Source of the DNA: Branchiostoma floridae
Lineage: Eukaryota; Chordata; Leptocardii; Amphioxiformes; Branchiostomatidae
Direction: 5' to 3'
Assembly: GCF_000003815.2 (NCBI RefSeq)
Contig: NC_049997.1
Location: 13,587,567-13,651,566 of the forward strand
DNA: 64,000 nucleotides
Shown here: positions 25,401 to 35,141 of the stretch, piece after piece
How the letters are laid out: every line of letters starts with the position of its first letter
Position numbering within the stretch: position 1 is the first letter of the stretch
The notes under the pieces: model-generated
What the model saw: the letters and a program-made list of their open reading frames with translations, nothing else
Told to the model about the DNA's origin: nothing
The model's database searches: none
Program-made: the position numbers and the translations under genes

Positions 25401-28400
25401 AGTAACGTCCATTTCCTTTCATTACAGACCAGGTAAGACACCGTACAGGTGAGTAAGGTGTGTTTCCTTTTATAACAGACTAGGTAAGACACCGTACAGG
25501 TGAGTAACGTGTATTTCCTTTCAGTACAGACCAGGTAAGACACCGTACAGGTGAGTAAGGTGTGTTTCCTTTTATAACAGACTAGGTAACACACCGTACA
25601 GGTAAGTAAAGTGTATTTCCTTTGATAACAGGCCAGGTAAGACACCACACAGGTAAGTAAGGTATGTTTCTTTTTATAACAGACCAGGTATGACACCGTG
25701 CATGTGAGTAACGTGTATTTCCTTTGATTACAGACCAGGTAAGACACCATACAGGTGAGTAACGTGTACTTCCTTTCATTACAGACCAGGTAAGACACCG
25801 CACAGGTGAGTAAGGTGTGTTTCCTTTGTCTATAGACCAGATAGGGTATTACACAGGTGAGTAAGGCGTCTTTCCTTTGCCTATATACCATATAGGCCAT
25901 TATACAGGTGAGTAAGGCGTCTTTCCTTTGCCTATAGACGAGATAGGGTATTATGCAGGTGAGTAAAGCAACTTTCCTTTGCCTGTAGACCAGATAGGGT
26001 ATNNNNNNNNNNNNNNNNNNNNNNNNNNNNNNNNNNNNNNNNNNNNNNNNNNNNNNNNNNNNNNNNNNNNNNNNNNNNNNNNNNNNNNNNNNNNNNNNNN
26101 NNNNNNNNNNNNNNNNNNNNNNNNNNNNNNNNNNNNTATAGACCAGATAGGCCATTAAACAGGTGAGTAAGGTGTCTTTCCTTTGCCTATAGACCAGATA
26201 GACCATTATACAGGTAAGTAAGATGTCTTTACTTTGCCTATAGACCAGACAGGGTATTATACAGGTGAGTAAAGCAACTTTCCTTTGCCTATATACTACC
26301 ATATAGGCCATTATACAGGTGAGTAAAGCGTCTTTCCTTTGCCTATAGACCAGATAGGTATTAAACAGGTGAGTAAAGCAACTTACTTACCTGAATAATG
26401 CCCTATCTGGTCTATAGGCAAAGGAAAGACGCCTTACTCATCTGTGCGGTGTCTTACCTGGTCTGTAATCAAAGGAAATACACGTTACTCACCTGTACGG
26501 TGCCTTACCTGGTCTGTTATAAAAGGAAACGTACCTTACTTACCTGTATGGTGTCTTACCTGGCCTGTTATCAAAGGAAATACACGTTACTCACCTGTAT
26601 GTTGTCTTACCTGGTCTGTAAACAAAGGAAATACACGTTACTCACCTGTACGGTGTCTTACCTGGTCTGTGAACAAAGGAAACACACCTTACTTACCTGT
26701 ATTGTTGTCATTTATTAAGAAGAGAAAAAAACAATTTGTTTGTAAATGTTAATAAAGGTATATTTTACAATTGAAATTTTCTACGTCATAACTAAATGTT
26801 ATAAAACATTTCCTTTCTGTACTCAGAAGGGGAGCCCGCTTGTGCCATGTTCCAACATTTTATTAGGCTATTGATAGCATGTGGTCACATTTTACTGCAC
26901 ATAAATAATGCAATTAATATTGTTTATGTGTCAACTTCTTCCAATACTTTGAAAATATTTAGGAAGTGAAACGAAATACATTTTTGTATTTGAAATAAGT
27001 TTGTACACACTGTAACAGATACTCACCTAATCAAATCCTCATTGTAACAATGTTTCTGTGATAAATAAAGACAAGAAAAGTCCAGTTTGGTGAAGAGTTA
27101 TTATTATAATGTAAATAGTATTGTTAATAATAAATAGCTATGTTTTTCTAGTATTGGTTACCTGCCCCTATTCAGGTTTATAAGACTAATGTGTCTGAGC
27201 CTTTTGTACATTAATTGGGCACTGAGGTGAATCAATATCCAAATTTGCACTAAGTTCCTCAAACCTGGGTAATAATGGCACAGAAAAAATGACCACATTG
27301 TAAATATCAGTCAGATGATAGCACTATGAAATGAAAATCTTGTTCAGAATTCACTCTAAAATGGTTGTATGAGAAGCTATGCTACAACAGTCCCTCCCGC
27401 GATACTTATAGAACAGTCCCGCAAGGAGGTCACATGACTAGTGCCCGCCATTTTGAATTGCTATAGTTAAAGTATGGTAGTATCGTCGCCGTACATTTTG
27501 ACCAAAAACAGGGACTTAAAATGCTTGTAAAGCACGGAAACTCCGTACACATCAATGGGACACCATCTTGAACATGTTTGTGGCGGTAGGTTTAGGTGTC
27601 GTTGCGCGACGGCCGATATTTTTGTGGATATAGTGGGCATTCGCTAAAAAGACATTTTGCTGGGCGTTCGCTAAAAAGACCATCGAGAATCGAAAACTTT
27701 GATTTATGTCACTTCGGGTCAATGGATTGACTTGAAACTCAGGATTAATACATGGGAGCACAACGTGGACATATTCCAAGCAAAAAAAATGAGATTTGTG
27801 CAGCGCGGACTTCTCTAGAGTGGGCGTTTGTGGGCATTCGCTAAAAAGACCATGCGATGGCGGAACACATCCAGAACCTAATGATGTCATCATAACTCAT
27901 CAACATAACGAACATAACAGTGGCACATGCAAACTATTCCGGATTTCTTGCATGACCATGACCTTAACTGACCTCTCGGTGTACTCGGCAGGTCTCCCCT
28001 CCATGGACATGTTGAACCTGAGGCGATGTGGGACAACTTCTCGTTTCCTCTTCTGCCCGCGGATTTCTTCCATCTCTCGCAGCTCCTTCTCAAAACGCTC
28101 CTTCTGAGCCAGTCTTGAAAAAAAGAGGAGAGAGTTGTCAGCCACAAGATGTTGTGATTAGGGGTGGGTACCGGTACAGAAAATTCAGGTCCAGGTCCGG
28201 TTCAGGTCCAGAGGATCAGGTCCAGGTCCAGACCTGAACCTGGACCTGATTCAGAATGCGAAAACTTGTGAATGGACGATACTCAAAACAATGGTCCATT
28301 TTGCTACAAAGAAATGTGTACGGTGTACCGATACCCACCCCTAGTTGTGATGTTCAAGGGGTTAGGAAGAAAACCTATGCACTACAACAACTCAAAGGAA

Positions 28401-31397
28401 GTGGAGAAAATTGTAACAGTACATATGTAGGCTATTTTAGCTATATAGACAGAATCAGTAGACCATTGGTTAGTGACTTTGCCTCTCAACCAAGAAGCTG
28501 TGAGTTTGAATCAGCTATGTTGCTCAACCGACATGCATACAACTGGAAAGGGTTGCAGTTCTTTAGAGAGGTTGTTAAGCCGTGGCCCACTGTTCATTTT
28601 ATTTGACTTGTTGAAAAGAGCTGAGAAATTTCATGATTCATTGCAAAATGAATCTGTAAATAGTGTGCATAGCCTTCTCTGTAATTGCCATTGTTCATTG
28701 AGTTCATTAGAATAAACAGGTTCAATATCATTTTTATGTCTTTCCATTCCAAAATGCTTTGGTCAACAGCAAAATAATACAAGGACTGCAAAAAAAGTAC
28801 CTAGTACCATCATGGTAGATTGGTGGTCATTGTACAGAGGTGGTCAGTAGAGCAGATTAGACTGTAGTCATTATGTGACACATGTTTGTACTTGCAAAGG
28901 TGTCAAAAAATAACTTTGGTGTTTTCCAAATATCAAAGTGTAGTGCTTGTTTCACCAGATTCCATACCTTTCTGTATCAGCAACCTTCATAAGGAAAATG
29001 AGTAGTTTTGTTGAAGAAGAGATCAAGAAGTGTCTGTGTCTTTGAGGGAACTAAATTGTACTTAAGATATAAGACTTACAGTGGAGATAGACCAGTAACA
29101 GTAGGGTTGATGTCTGATTTTTCTCTGGTGTGCTGTAGTTCTCTATGAAGGAAAGTCATAGCAAAGGTCACACAAAGAGAGAGCTTAAAATAATCAGAAC
29201 AAACAAATAAAGAACAGTATTTTGTTAGTATTAGTCTTCAACACTGCAATACAAAAATGTTCCCATTGTAGGTAACTATGATCTAATGAATGAAAGGATA
29301 GATGGATGTGAGAATGAACTCAACAGTCAAAAACAACAGGAGATAGATATACCTGTACCATGCAATCTTTATCATAGAAAAATGGACTTACTAAGAGTTA
29401 AAGCCATAGTACATAAATGATACTTACTCCTCTGCTGATGGTAGCTTGCTTGGATCCCACTGAAAAAATAAGAAAAATCCATCAGAGGTAGTCAAGGAAA
29501 TATCCATTGATATTGTTGCATAAAGAAATGGTTCGTTACAGGATAAACTATTGTACCATGATTTTTGCTGTGTATTTGACCCAATCTTCCAATGAATTTA
29601 ACACTCTTTCTTCTAAGGCAGCTTTTGCAGCCAGTTGTAGCACTTCTAAAGTGTTCAATAGCATCAGAGAGTAGGTTTAAAGTATGGTACCACATGTTGT
29701 ACATGTAACAGGTGGTTGGCAGTTGAAGCAGGTGGCTGCCATTGTGACAGGTGGTTATCAATTCTAACATGTAGTTGTCAGTCAATCCTAACATGTAGCT
29801 GTCAGTTGTAACAGGAAGTTGTCAGTTGTAACAGGTGGTTGGCAGTTGTAACAGGAAGTTGTCAGTTGTAACAGGTGGTTGGCAGTTGTAACAGGAAGTT
29901 GTCAGTTGTAACAGGTGGTTATCAAAGCAACAGATGGTTATCAAATGAATGTAACAGGTGGTTGACAGTTGTAACAGGTGGTTGGTAGTTTCACAGGTGG
30001 TTGTCAGTTGTAACAGGTGGTTGTCAAGTGTAACAAGTACATTAGTGGAAGACTAAGAATTACTTTCCAAACATTAGTTTGAGAAACTTAACTCTGCTAA
30101 CTTCTCAGATTTGAGGGGCAGCTATCAAAAGGGGAACAACTAGAAAAAGTTGGTAACAATTTATCCAAAAACCTCTGCTTTGAGAGTAAAGTATCTGTAT
30201 CCGTACGGTCGGTATAACCACTCTTCCGCATAACACACCAGCTTTGTAGGAACGCGGCACGGCAGCAGCTGGTTACTTTGCACACCTACTCTTTGCACAT
30301 CTACCTGCAAGCACTGCTTCAAGCTATGTAGTGAGTATGCCCCCATTGTACTTGGTGGGATTGAGTTCAATGGTCACATTTGCATACTTTCCCAGGTACG
30401 TTTAAGCTAACACACTCTGACATTGGCAGTGCCCTTCTCCATTGTTGCTATGCCAACATCACAGATCATGTTACTAACCAAAACATTGCCAAAGGCAATG
30501 GAAAGAAAGTGTCTCCAGAAGTAAAGCCACCTTGAAACATTAGACAATGTTACAAATTTCACCCCTTGTTTGCATTTCTATTGTTGTCCTCTTCTTACAA
30601 ATAGACCTCCCAAAAGAAACAAATATTCACTTTTGTTATTACTCTTAAGCTTAGCTACTTTTATTCCAAAATAACCAAAGGACCATTTGTAACTGTCACC
30701 GCACTTTCAGTGACAAGAAATTGTAACCTTTTTAAACATTTCAGGTTTAGTTCCTATTTTCAAAAGTTACATTGACTGTGCTGGTGACCCTTGGTTCTAG
30801 TTAAATATTTGAAGGGACACTCTTTGTTGTAACATTTGTTCAGAAAGAACTGTCACAGATAAACCTAAGCCACCTACATTGTATGTAACTGTTTCATCAT
30901 ATAATATATCATACAATCATGAATTTGCTCCAGCTCAAAGTTGTCAATTCTGAAAAAAAGCCCTTCTCCAAACATTGTTGTCTGAAAAATTGAATGTTTC
31001 TGGTGGAAAGCGCTGCCTTGCCACTGGTCATGACTGACAGACTCAGTTGTCATTTTCTACGGACAAATTATTTTAGATTAAAAAATCTTTGAAAGCAGTT
31101 TCACCCCAAAACTCCTGATTTGAGACCAAGGGCATACTTCACGTATAATTGTACATATTTTCTTGCTTTTAAAGCATTATATTATTGACCATGCACACAG
31201 ACTGAGTGTATTTTGTTCATTGTCATCTACCCTTTAATCCCATAATTTTGTGTCTTAGATATCAAAGACAACTTCTCACCATATATCTGTCCGTGTGGAA
31301 AGCCACAGGTCTTGTTTTAGCGATGGAGAAGGAGTGCCCAGCGAACATGTCCTGGTGTCGACGAGCGATGGGCACGCAGCGGAGCATTGTAGACGAT
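10427..31397 (-). CDS. Uncharacterised EF-hand protein, 19 exons
   Basis: Nineteen minus-strand exons join with matching phases: 31280-31397, 29428-29459, 29080-29142, 27973-28113, 22666-22761, 22359-22409, 22082-22125, 21665-21859, 20333-20450, 19764-19865, 17747-17834, 17326-17411, 16668-16743, 16376-16464, 15908-15977, 13298-13342, 11788-11847, 11021-11101 and 10427-10513 (stop TGA). From the ATG at 31387 this gives about 543 residues. Residues 68-120 are charged and probably helical (LAQKERFEKELREMEEIRGQ). Residues about 240-345 are Pro/Glu-rich and likely disordered. A canonical EF-hand loop, DTDKDGHITFAE, lies at about 370-381, split by an intron after the Gly codon's second base. A second, degenerate EF-hand (DRQQTGSITMNS, last position not acidic) lies at about 475-486. 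The product is probably a calcium-responsive cytosolic protein; I do not recognise the family. A further 5' exon (34875-35141) may precede it. Intron 4 carries a 4.3-kb foldback transposon. Confidence 0.85.
11557..11764 (+). mobile_element. GTTCGCGG-type MITE, copy 1
   Basis: The ends are CTGTAAATGCA and TGCATTTACAG. Repeated phrases TTTTAAGTTCGCGGTG and CCGCGAAC occur in both orientations. A copy of almost the same length (209 bp) lies in the opposite orientation at 44543-44751, and more decayed relatives occur at about 41390-41550, 53770-53880, 54375-54592 and 55385-55500. It lies in an intron of the EF-hand gene and has no coding capacity. Confidence 0.75.
12285..13110. repeat. CTTT microsatellite followed by 165-bp tandem repeats
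   Basis: A TTTC-rich microsatellite (about 12288-12313) leads into four diverged copies of a unit of about 165 bp containing CCTGTACCCTGGTATTAC (near 12497, 12661, 12827 and 12988) and TTTTGGTGTACAGTACAAC. The first and last copies are the most diverged. The array lies in an intron of the EF-hand gene and leaves a spurious minus-strand open frame (12472-12891). Confidence 0.8.
13117..13250. repeat. Dispersed repeat, copy A (partner at 14015-14165)
   Basis: The segment with GGGGAAATTTGTTTTCTTT, then CACAGAGCCACACCTG, then AATCAGCGAAGAGGAA recurs in diverged form at about 14015-14165 in the same orientation. Both follow similar AT-rich sequence, so they may be ends of two copies of one element or a local duplication. 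Confidence 0.6.
14015..14165. repeat. Dispersed repeat, copy B (partner at 13117-13250)
   Basis: This is the diverged second copy, sharing GGGGAAATTGGTTTTCTTT, CACAGAGCCGACATCTG and AATCAGCGAAGAGGAAA with copy A. Confidence 0.6.
14210..14410. repeat. GC-rich repeat shared with the Harbinger-like element
   Basis: The phrase GGGCGAAGCCCCCCCGGAAG, then CTCTTGCATTTTA and AGAAGGCTTCTTTTATCAG, recurs at about 19425-19495 inside the element at 18318-19675. A weaker relative with GGGGTCCGGGGGGATTTTCC is at about 49745-49775. It is probably a fragment of a related element. It lies in an intron of the EF-hand gene. Confidence 0.55.
18318..19675. mobile_element. Harbinger-like non-autonomous DNA transposon
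   Basis: The left end GGGACCGTACGATATTTATC is matched by the inverted right end (GATAAATATCGTACAGTCCC, 19656-19675). The inverted similarity continues through a G-rich or C-rich block with GGGAGGGCTGGTGC. TTA lies on both sides (18315-18317 and 19676-19678), the 3-bp duplication expected for PIF/Harbinger elements. Near the right end ACATGGCCCTCCCCC is repeated three times. No transposase frame is seen in its 1358 bp. It lies in an intron of the EF-hand gene. Confidence 0.75.
20762..21615. mobile_element. pogo/Tc1-like non-autonomous DNA transposon
   Basis: The terminal inverted repeats begin CAGTCAAACCTGCCC (left) and end GGGCAGGTTTGACTG (right), flanked by TA on both sides (20760-20761 and 21616-21617), the signature of Tc1/mariner/pogo insertions. 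The right side carries two or three copies of GGCCAGGTGGTCGCTGAGAA-like subterminal repeats, one of which also appears on the left. No transposase frame is seen in 854 bp. It lies in an intron of the EF-hand gene. Confidence 0.8.
24728..26705. repeat. 51-bp tandem array, inverted at about 26392
   Basis: About 32 units occupy 24728-26390 and about six units in opposite orientation occupy 26395-26705. The unit is ACAGGTGAGTAACGTGTATT, then TCCTTTGATTACAGACCAGG, then TAAGACACCGT. A second subfamily (CCTATAGACCAGATAGGGTA) fills the part next to the inversion (about 25820-26400). The period of 51 is divisible by three, so long repetitive frames stay open on both strands but are not real proteins. 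A 134-base gap (26003-26136) interrupts it, so copy number is uncertain. Confidence 0.9.
26003..26136. other. Assembly gap (134 N)
   Basis: The run of N lies inside the 51-bp tandem array, where short-insert assembly is expected to fail. Confidence 1.
28159..28343. mobile_element. hAT-like MITE with 8-bp target duplication
   Basis: The ends are TAGGGGTGGGTACCGGTAC and an imperfect inverse, GTACCGATACCCACCCCTA. GTTGTGAT is duplicated exactly at 28151-28158 and 28344-28351. An 8-bp duplication with a T-A-G-G-G-G start suits hAT elements. The interior has nested palindromic CAGGTCCAGGTCC motifs. Its length of 185 bp excludes a transposase. It lies in intron 3 of the EF-hand gene, 45 bp upstream of exon 27973-28113. 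Confidence 0.85.
28465..28600 (+). repeat. Possible decayed tRNA-derived SINE
   Basis: TTGGTTAGTGACTTTGCC resembles box A and GTGAGTTTGAATC resembles box B about 35 bp later. No tail or duplicate in the window supports it, so this stays weak. Confidence 0.35.
29700..30035. repeat. About 20-bp minisatellite
   Basis: Roughly fifteen imperfect copies of GTAACAGGTGGTTGTCAGTT and variants (GGCAGTT, GGAAGTT) occur here. The inner part alternates GGTGGTTGGCAGTTGTAACA and GGAAGTTGTCAGTTGTAACA as a 40-bp higher-order unit. It lies in intron 1 of the EF-hand gene. Confidence 0.85.
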
Positions 31398-31603
31398 CTG
31401 GAAAACAAGAAGTGAAACCTCAGAACAGTTTGGCAAAAGCAGATCTTTCTGAAGTGATCAGAACACAAAATGTGATAAAAGTTGATCAGAAGCTACTCTT
31501 TTGTTTTTGATAGCATTGTAAAGGTTTGGCATATGCTACTTTTCAATCACTGATACAAAATTGGCCCTTAAAATCCTATCTATATGCCAAAGCAATGGGT
31601 TGC

Positions 31604-31899
31604 NNNNNNNNNNNNNNNNNNNNNNNNNNNNNNNNNNNNNNNNNNNNNNNNNNNNNNNNNNNNNNNNNNNNNNNNNNNNNNNNNNNNNNNNNNNNNNNNN
31701 NNNNNNNNNNNNNNNNNNNNNNNNNNNNNNNNNNNNNNNNNNNNNNNNNNNNNNNNNNNNNNNNNNNNNNNNNNNNNNNNNNNNNNNNNNNNNNNNNNNN
31801 NNNNNNNNNNNNNNNNNNNNNNNNNNNNNNNNNNNNNNNNNNNNNNNNNNNNNNNNNNNNNNNNNNNNNNNNNNNNNNNNNNNNNNNNNNNNNNNNNNN
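31604..31899. other. Assembly gap (296 N)
   Basis: The run of N lies about 200 bp upstream of the first well-supported exon of the EF-hand gene and may hide an exon of it. Confidence 1.
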
Positions 31900-34270
31900 T
31901 TAAACGATGAGTACATCTTCTTAAGGGTAACTACTGAAACCTGAAAAACACATTGATAAATCTTACATGCAGAACAAAACAGTACACTTTTGTCTCAAAC
32001 ACATTGACACAAATATTGCATTGAAGCACACTTGGCTGCATTTTGTCTTATTTCAAATTCATCAACTGCGAAATTCAGATTTTCTATATATATTTCTACT
32101 AATGTCTTTGTGATGTTACCCTTATTCAATGCAAACATACATCAGTGGTCCATTAATGAGTTTAGCCCACAGAAAGATTATCTAAGATTGTGCATTTTCT
32201 AGCAGTATGGTTAGTTAGCAGTTAAGGTGAACCTACGATTAATTCAAACCCAGTCAGCCCTAACCACAAGATTGTCTTGCCAATCCATCTTCTCGGTGCT
32301 TTCCTCAACTCACAAACTGAGGAAAATCTAGAGCAAAGAGCACCCTGAGTTTGCATTAGTACTGTTTGAAGGGCCATGCACTACTGACCACAGAGTGGGT
32401 CAACTGCCACCTGTTGGAGTGGACATGACTACTGGCCTGAGTCCACTCTAAACAGAACCCATTGTGCGTCTGACACTCGTGTGTGCATTACGGACCTGTA
32501 TAGACCCAAACCATGCAGGAACTCATTTCTGTGATAGCCTCTTTGGGGGCCTGTATGAGGGGGTTACACTCAATGCTTTTTACAGCACCTACAATCAGAG
32601 GAAACCTTCTATGTAATCTACAGAACCTAATAGGCCCCATTCTTGATTTCAACAGCCTACTAGACTCAGCCCGTGATTTGACTTACTTAGTAACTTACAT
32701 TTGTACTTACTTACTTGACTCAGCCCGTACCTACCTTTATCTTAAGGGCCCACCTTTCCTGTCTTATGAAACAGTAAAATTTTTTATTTTACCCAATCAT
32801 ACATTTTAGACACCAAACATTTCAAAACTGACTGAATTGCATACTTTACCCTTCAATTTACAATGCAAAATATGATCCTGGAATACGATCTTACACTACC
32901 CAGCCCAAATGCAGTGATTTATTAATTATTACTTTTGTATTTATCTTTGTCAGCTGTTTCTTATTTTTGGGGCTGATGTCGATTCATGATTTTAAACCAG
33001 GAATACGCTGGAAAAGAAAAATACGCCGGGAACAAAAAATGCTGCGAAAGGACTATATTACCGGGAAGCTTATACTGACAGAATCTAAGGTAATCATTTT
33101 TGCCCGACACGATTGAGGAAATGTTAATGATTTGCCTTTCCAATAGGCAAAACATTTGGGCATGCTTTAGAAGTTCAAACCCAAAACCTTTCCGTAACAG
33201 CTATTTACGCAATACAAGTAAGCTCCTCTTAGTGGCACCATTCTGATAACATCACATACCAAGACATTCCACACACAATGGGCCATTTGTCATCATTAGA
33301 CTGATAAGCCTGGCACTATACCCTAATTATAGGATCGCCACTTGTGCAATTATCTTGCTTTAGTGCCCAAGAGTGAGAGATAACAAATTAACAACATTTC
33401 TCAAGCATGCACAGTAGTCTAACAACAGATGCTATATCCTAATCATAGGACTGCTAATTGTACACTTATCCCTTTTATCAGATTTCAAGACAGATAACAT
33501 ATAACTGAGTCAGACACCTTTTTTGTAGCACAAATGGTGGTTTGAAACCATACTTGCCTATCTAATTTTTCCTTTGGAATATAACATTACAATTTTACAC
33601 TGACAAATGTGTTAGGATTTAAAACATTTCAATTCACCTTTTCTTGTGCAATGTTTATCATCTACAAACAAACAAATGCTAGATTTACGCCAAAGTTATT
33701 TAGAAATTTCTGCTTTTGATTAAAATCTTCGCAGAAGAATAGTGGCTGTGTGTTCTTTTTACACAAAGGTCCTTACTTTAAAGCCCCATTGACTGACAGG
33801 AGGAAAGCCTGCAGGTAAAGCTTTAAGTGCTCTTTTCTTCCAGGTACTAATCACCCAGGTGAACAGTCCCACAGGTGTGAGGTGTGTTACCTGGGATTTA
33901 TACCTGCCAGCATTGGTTGTGGTAAAAATAGCCACTGGATTTTCCTCAAAATAAAACAGACTTATACTCCCAAATGCTGGATATTTCTCTTTTACTTTGG
34001 GAAAGATGTTTGCAGACTTTTGGTTCTGTTTTTGTTTGCACACACTGTGCACACATTATAATCTGGATATGCTATATGTTTATTCTATCAGGACCAAAGT
34101 CTGATTCATCACAAGACTTTGATACAATAATATAAGCTGTGATTTTGTTCTTCTTCATATGTATCAATAAATCTGAAATATATATCTTTGAGACAACAGT
34201 TTACTACAAGTAGATGTCAAACTAAAATATGAGAGGTATATAAGAATTTCAGCTGCAATAGAACTTGTCA
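31900..34270. other. Non-coding stretch, probably intron
   Basis: No exon with convincing boundaries and no complete mobile element is seen. A minus-strand frame (33759-34052) is open for 97 codons but shows no domain and only poor splice sites. The stretch is probably intron between the putative first exon at 34875-35141 and the rest of the EF-hand gene. Confidence 0.4.
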
Positions 34271-34279
34271 CTACTTTAC

Positions 34280-34505
34280 ACCTGCTTTGTGCACCTGCAA
34301 TCACACACATGTACACTTGTCTTGTGCACCTGTAATCACCTGTACACATGTCTTGTGCACCTGTTATCACAGCTGCACACCTGTCTTGTGCACCTGTAAT
34401 CTTGACATCTACCACATACACCTGAAATTTCAAACCTGTACACTTGTCATGTGCACCTGTCATCACCTGTTGACCTGTCTTGTGCACCTGTTATCTTCAC
34501 ACCTG
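34280..34505. repeat. CACCTG-rich minisatellite
   Basis: Irregular repeats of CTTGTGCACCTGTTATCAC and related units of about 30-38 bp contain more than ten CACCTG (E-box) motifs within 230 bp. It is probably intronic to the EF-hand gene. Confidence 0.75.
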
Positions 34506-34874
34506 ACAAAAGGGGCAAGTTCCCAACCGTGATAATGCAACTTAATGCACTATATTTCTTCCTTTACATTTAAGTTAAAGTATTACACTCAAACACACTG
34601 TATTTTCAGTCATACTTTTAAGTATGATTAAAAATCATTTCAAAGTGTGCTCTTTGGGGATTTGCACCATTTACCTTCTTGCTGCTAAACTCAACTACCG
34701 TCTTAAGAATGCAGTTTGAGACTCAGCAAGCATAGCAGCATCTTAGCAACCAACAAATGACGTTATCACTTAAACTTTCTGGTCAATCTTAAGGTTATCT
34801 TTACGAAGTCAAGCTCAACCGTTGCCATGGGAACACGAAGGTTAAGAAAATAAAGAGTGAAATGGTAGACTTAC

Positions 34875-35141
34875 CTTAGGCAAGGCCTGCCACGCTTGTT
34901 CAGGTTCTTTAGGAGGTGAGATAGTTCCGAAGTCGATTTTAGATCCTTGATCTACGAGTCTTGGTAGCATGGCGCCTTCCTGTGCGCCTCTGCCGTTACC
35001 GGGCGGCGTGCTCTGTTTGTTGGCGGCGTTCTTCATACCTGTGGCCGTCACAACCACTGGTAGCTTCCGTTCGGACACAGTCGGGAAAACTTTCTCTCTC
35101 TTAACACCTCCTAGTGTAGGACCGTGGTACCCAGCAAGCAT
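34875..35141 (-). CDS. Putative first coding exon of the EF-hand gene
   Basis: An 89-codon open frame starts MLAGYHGPTLGG and ends at a good donor (CCTAAG|GTAAGT) in phase 0. It lies upstream of the EF-hand gene on the same strand. Linking it directly to the exon at 31280-31397 fails, because that exon must be entered with two bases of a codon already read and its phase-0 frame hits a stop. One unseen exon of length 3n+2 between them would fix this, and the 296-base gap at 31604-31899 is a natural place for it. Otherwise this is the first exon of another transcript, and the EF-hand protein starts at the ATG at 31387. Confidence 0.6.

Larger units (their letters stand above)
23573..27855. mobile_element. 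4.3-kb foldback transposon with tandem-array core
   Basis: The unique arm at about 23578-24727 is repeated, inverted and nearly identical, at about 26706-27853. The terminal phrase GGTCTTTTTAGCGAATGCCC is found at both ends and recurs subterminally near 23747 and 23775 and at the mirrored places. Inside the arms is a 51-bp tandem array that changes orientation near 26392. A 10-bp sequence GATGGCGGAA flanks the element (23563-23572 and 27856-27865), although the outermost 5-6 bp of the two ends do not pair perfectly. Long inverted repeats containing tandem repeats and a 9-10-bp duplication resemble FB or MULE-type foldback elements. No transposase is seen. It lies in intron 4 of the EF-hand gene, 118 bp after exon 27973-28113. 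Confidence 0.85.

Noticed and set aside
25067-26311. Minus-strand open frame of 414 codons with 17-residue repeats (SYLVCNQRKYTLLTC)
   Set aside because: It is the translation of a 51-bp non-coding tandem array. The period is a multiple of three, so the frame stays open without selection, and it runs through a gap of N.
24728-26705. Regular repeats that might suggest a CRISPR array
   Set aside because: The units are contiguous with no unique spacers, the array inverts, and the surrounding DNA is eukaryotic.
31526-31944. Several 108-127-codon frames across 31604-31899
   Set aside because: They are mostly unknown residues translated from an assembly gap.
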